From positions 1 to 8,567 of the forward strand of contig CAMHRJ010000081.1 of the NCBI GenBank assembly GCA_946187475.1: a stretch of DNA of 8,567 bases, read 5' to 3'. Source of the DNA: an uncultured Clostridia bacterium. Lineage in GTDB: Bacteria; Bacillota; Clostridia; Oscillospirales; Oscillospiraceae. This document shows positions 7,339 through 8,567 of this stretch, piece by piece. Below the pieces are notes generated by a model. The model searched no databases. It was not told where the DNA came from and was given only the letters and a program-made list of their open reading frames with translations. Both the position numbers and the translations under genes were made by a program. The first letter of the stretch is position 1. Each line of letters opens with the position of its first letter.

Positions 7339-8136
7339 TCAGAAATTGAATATCAGCATTCCTGTCGTGACCTCAGCCCAGGAATATTGCAGCATAAAAT
7401 CGCCGTTGAAGGAATTGATGGCGGCCATATCTCCGTCCCGCATCCGGTAGAAGTCACAGTCGATGCGGGCGCAGTTGACGGCGATGCTGCTCCGATGGCG
7501 GATCAGCGCGTCCTCCATGCCGATTTCCCTGAGCGTTGTACGCAAGTCGTGCAGCAGCGTTCGGATCCGGGTCCCCGCCAGCTTCATATCGTCTTCCTCT
7601 TCCCACAGCGCGGCGGTAATCTCTCCGTGGGTACAGCTCGCCCCTTCCCGGCTGATCAGATAGGCAAAAAGCTCTTTGGTCTGCTGCCGCTGAAAATGCA
7701 GGGGCTTGTTCTGCCAGAACACCTCAAAATAGCCAAAGCAGCGTACCGTCAGCTTTTCCGGCTCCAGGGGCAACCGGGCCGGGGGAAGCGCGTCCAGTTC
7801 CGCCCGAATCTTTTCGGCGCTGACCGGCTTGAGCACATAGCCGCTGGCACGGCACTGAAATGCGTCCAGCGCGTATTCCTCATAACCCGTGACAAATACG
7901 ATCCTGGTCTGGGGCGAAAGCGTCCGGATCCGAACAGCCAACTCCAGCCCGGTCACACCGGGCATTCGGATGTCAGAGAACACCACGTCCGGCCGCAGCC
8001 CCTCCTCCCGAATGGCGTCCAGCGCAGGCTGCCCCAGCAGGAAGTCCCGAATCTCCGCCTCCGGCGCAGCCTCTGCAATCGCGGCGTGAAGATATTGCAG
8101 CAGCTTCCGTTCATCATCGATGGCAAATATCAGCAT
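7339..8136 (-). CDS. Response regulator, receiver domain plus SARP-like winged-helix output
   Basis: A 265-residue DNA-binding response regulator. The receiver domain spans about residues 1-115: acidic pocket D7/D8, phosphoacceptor D55 in the motif FSDIRMPGVTG, T83, and K103-P104 in YVLKPVS. All key residues are present, so it should be phosphorylatable. Residues 129-225 form an OmpR/SARP-like winged helix (LTVRCFGYFEVF; TKELFAYLISREGA; EITAALW; RIRTLLHDLRTTL). The C-terminus keeps only the opening of a BTAD-like module (FNGDFMLQYSWAE) and ends soon after, so it is a short variant of that architecture. The chosen start is ATG 8136, because AGGAG lies 9 nt upstream and the receiver domain begins at once; the frame can be extended to 8280, but that adds 48 residues read from repeat and S23 DNA. 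The partner is presumably the kinase cut off at the right edge. Likely target: the peptide/giant-protein promoter just downstream (inference). Confidence 0.92.
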   Translation of the reverse strand: MLIFAIDDERKLLQYLHAAIAEAAPEAEIRDFLLGQPALDAIREEGLRPDVVFSDIRMPGVTGLELAVRIRTLSPQTRIVFVTGYEEYALDAFQCRASGYVLKPVSAEKIRAELDALPPARLPLEPEKLTVRCFGYFEVFWQNKPLHFQRQQTKELFAYLISREGASCTHGEITAALWEEEDDMKLAGTRIRTLLHDLRTTLREIGMEDALIRHRSSIAVNCARIDCDFYRMRDGDMAAINSFNGDFMLQYSWAEVTTGMLIFNF

Positions 8137-8145
8137 GTCGCTTCG

Positions 8146-8152
8146 CTCCTTT
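8146..8152 (-). promoter_or_regulatory. Ribosome binding site that fixes the regulator's start
   Basis: AAAGGAG on the minus strand lies 9 nt before ATG 8136-8134. It directly follows the left repeat end of the S23 cassette, so it looks like original host sequence just outside the insertion. Confidence 0.75.
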
Positions 8153-8158
8153 CTGTAG

Positions 8159-8172
8159 TGATCAGTGGTTAG
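8159..8172 (-). repeat. Inverted partial copy of the heptamer repeat (two units)
   Basis: On the minus strand CTAACCA is followed by CTGATCA, matching the right-hand array in opposite orientation. The next seven bases are more degenerate. These bases encode the last residues and the TGA stop of the S23 gene. Confidence 0.7.
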
Positions 8173-8380
8173 CGGGCAAAAGAAACTGAACAAACTCTTT
8201 TGTGGAGTTCCGAACTTGTCCCTCAGCAATATTAGATGGTACGGAAACCGCAGCACGACGCATTTGGTCCGACAACGCATATCGTTCTTCCTTTGGCAGA
8301 CTCCATGCGATTCGATATGCTTCTACAACTAAGTCCATCGCTTTCTGCCATACCTGCAAATCTTTATAACCGTTTACCAT
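8162..8380 (-). CDS. Truncated four-helix-bundle protein of the S23 / 23S-rRNA-intervening-sequence family
   Basis: 72 residues. The N-terminal part is a clear match to the S23/IVS four-helix-bundle family: YKDLQVWQKAMDLV (residues 5-18), LPKEERYALSDQMRRAAVSV (28-47), PSNIAEG (48-54) and TKEFVQFL (60-67). Family members are usually about 110-125 residues. Here similarity stops near residue 67, and the ending LPANH plus the TGA stop is read from flanking repeat sequence. Roughly the last two helices are missing, so it may be non-functional. The start ATG 8380 has GAGGGG 5 nt upstream. These proteins occur inside 23S rRNA intervening sequences and as stand-alone cassettes, and are related to the Avd proteins of diversity-generating retroelements. 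No reverse transcriptase or template/variable repeat is visible here. It sits between a kinase and its regulator, inside inverted heptamer repeats, which suggests it arrived as a cassette. Confidence 0.85.
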   Translation of the reverse strand: MVNGYKDLQVWQKAMDLVVEAYRIAWSLPKEERYALSDQMRRAAVSVPSNIAEGQVRNSTKEFVQFLLPANH

Positions 8381-8396
8381 ACTGTCCCCTCGCTTT

Positions 8397-8459
8397 CTAA
8401 CCCCTAACCCTTAACTACTGACCACTAACCCCTAACCACTAACCACTAACCACTAACCC
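8397..8459 (+). repeat. Nine tandem heptamers, consensus CTAACCM
   Basis: Units in order: CTAACCC, CTAACCC, TTAACTA, CTGACCA, CTAACCC, CTAACCA, CTAACCA, CTAACCA, CTAACCC, exactly 63 bp with no slippage. They fill the space between the kinase end and the S23 gene. The last unit supplies the kinase's stop codon (TAG on the minus strand). Confidence 0.92.
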
Positions 8460-8567
8460 CTGGGCACGCGGATCGTCGCCGTCGTTCCAGCCCCGATGTC
8501 GGAATGGATCGTCAGGCTTCCGCCATGGTCCTCCAGGCGGGAGCGGACGTTTTGGATTCCGATGTGC
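8453..8567 (-). CDS. Sensor histidine kinase, C-terminal end (5' part beyond window)
   Basis: Only the last 37 codons are present. HIGIQNVRSRLEDHGG followed by SLTIHSDIGAGTTATIRVP is the G2-box end of a GHKL/HATPase_c domain, of the type found in LytS/YesM-like kinases (usual pattern: GIGLxNVRxRL...G..I.S..G.GT...I.IP). The protein then ends with Arg-Gly and a TAG stop that are read from the first heptamer of the repeat array, so its native last residues may have been replaced. It is the likely partner of the response regulator at 8136-7339, separated from it by the S23 cassette. The sensor part cannot be seen. Confidence 0.85.
   Translation of the reverse strand, partial: HIGIQNVRSRLEDHGGSLTIHSDIGAGTTATIRVPRG

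Larger units (their letters stand above)
8159..8459 (-). mobile_element. Possible S23-gene cassette bounded by inverted heptamer repeats
   Basis: The stretch between the kinase's last conserved codons and the regulator's ribosome binding site holds only the truncated S23 gene and its flanking repeats. The right flank carries CTAACCM units on the plus strand; the left flank carries the same unit inverted. The layout is that of a small insertion with terminal inverted repeats, about 300 bp. No transposase is present, so any movement would need help in trans. The boundary positions are my estimate. Confidence 0.45.

Noticed and set aside
7387..8172. Plus-strand open frame of 261 codons opposite the response regulator
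   Set aside because: It is a shadow of the regulator gene. The opposite frame has intact receiver-domain catalytic residues, and this one shows no family features.
8137..8280. Extended N-terminus of the response regulator from 8280
   Set aside because: The extra 48 residues are read out of frame through the S23 gene and the repeat. A good ribosome binding site and the start of the receiver fold both point to ATG 8136.
8162..8380. Diversity-generating retroelement (S23 proteins resemble Avd)
   Set aside because: No reverse transcriptase and no template/variable repeat pair is visible in the window.
8162..8380. 23S rRNA intervening sequence
   Set aside because: No 23S rRNA sequence flanks the gene; its neighbours are protein-coding two-component genes.
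8397..8459. CRISPR array or telomere-like end
   Set aside because: The units are 7 bp with no spacers, so it is not CRISPR. Coding genes continue on both sides, so it is not a chromosome end despite the CTAACCC-like units.

Overview
The window is dense and, as far as I can read it, every gene is on the minus strand, so transcription runs from right to left. Strong GGAGG-type ribosome binding sites, moderately high GC, a REC plus winged-helix response regulator of a kind common in Clostridia, a Nif11-like double-glycine leader peptide and an exported Calx-beta giant protein together suggest a Firmicutes/Clostridia genome, perhaps a gut Oscillospiraceae-like organism. This placement is an inference; there is no rRNA or other marker gene here.

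Layout in transcription order. (1) 8567-8453: the last 37 codons of a sensor histidine kinase (GHKL ATPase end). (2) 8459-8159: a small cassette holding a shortened S23-type four-helix-bundle gene (8380-8162), flanked by CTAACCM heptamers in inverted orientation. There are nine units on one side and about two on the other, and the stop codons of both the kinase and the S23 gene lie inside the repeats. (3) 8136-7339: a response regulator with a receiver domain and a SARP-like winged-helix output. (4) 7327-7283: a UUCG-tetraloop terminator followed by a weaker imperfect copy. (5) About 7256: a good -10 box without a good -35. (6) 7199-6894: a 101-residue precursor peptide with a Nif11-like leader ending in a double-glycine site. 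(7) 6867-1: an open frame of 2289 codons that runs off the left edge, coding for an exported giant protein. It has a signal peptide, one Calx-beta domain interrupted by a helical insert, a second Calx-beta domain, long stretches of unassigned beta-rich sequence, a glycine-rich amphipathic beta region, a probable beta-propeller and CARDB-like domains.

How the parts may work together (inference): the kinase and regulator form a two-component system that switches on the peptide and giant-protein operon from an activator-dependent promoter just downstream. The peptide could be an exported signal, a bacteriocin-like product or a partner of the giant protein. No peptide transporter, C39 peptidase or modifying enzyme is visible in the window. 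The pairing of a double-glycine peptide lacking Cys and Ser in its core with a giant secreted Calx-beta protein, next to its own two-component system, is the most likely candidate for an undescribed system here.

The long plus-strand open frames (up to 771 codons) lie antisense to the giant gene, and I treat them as shadows.
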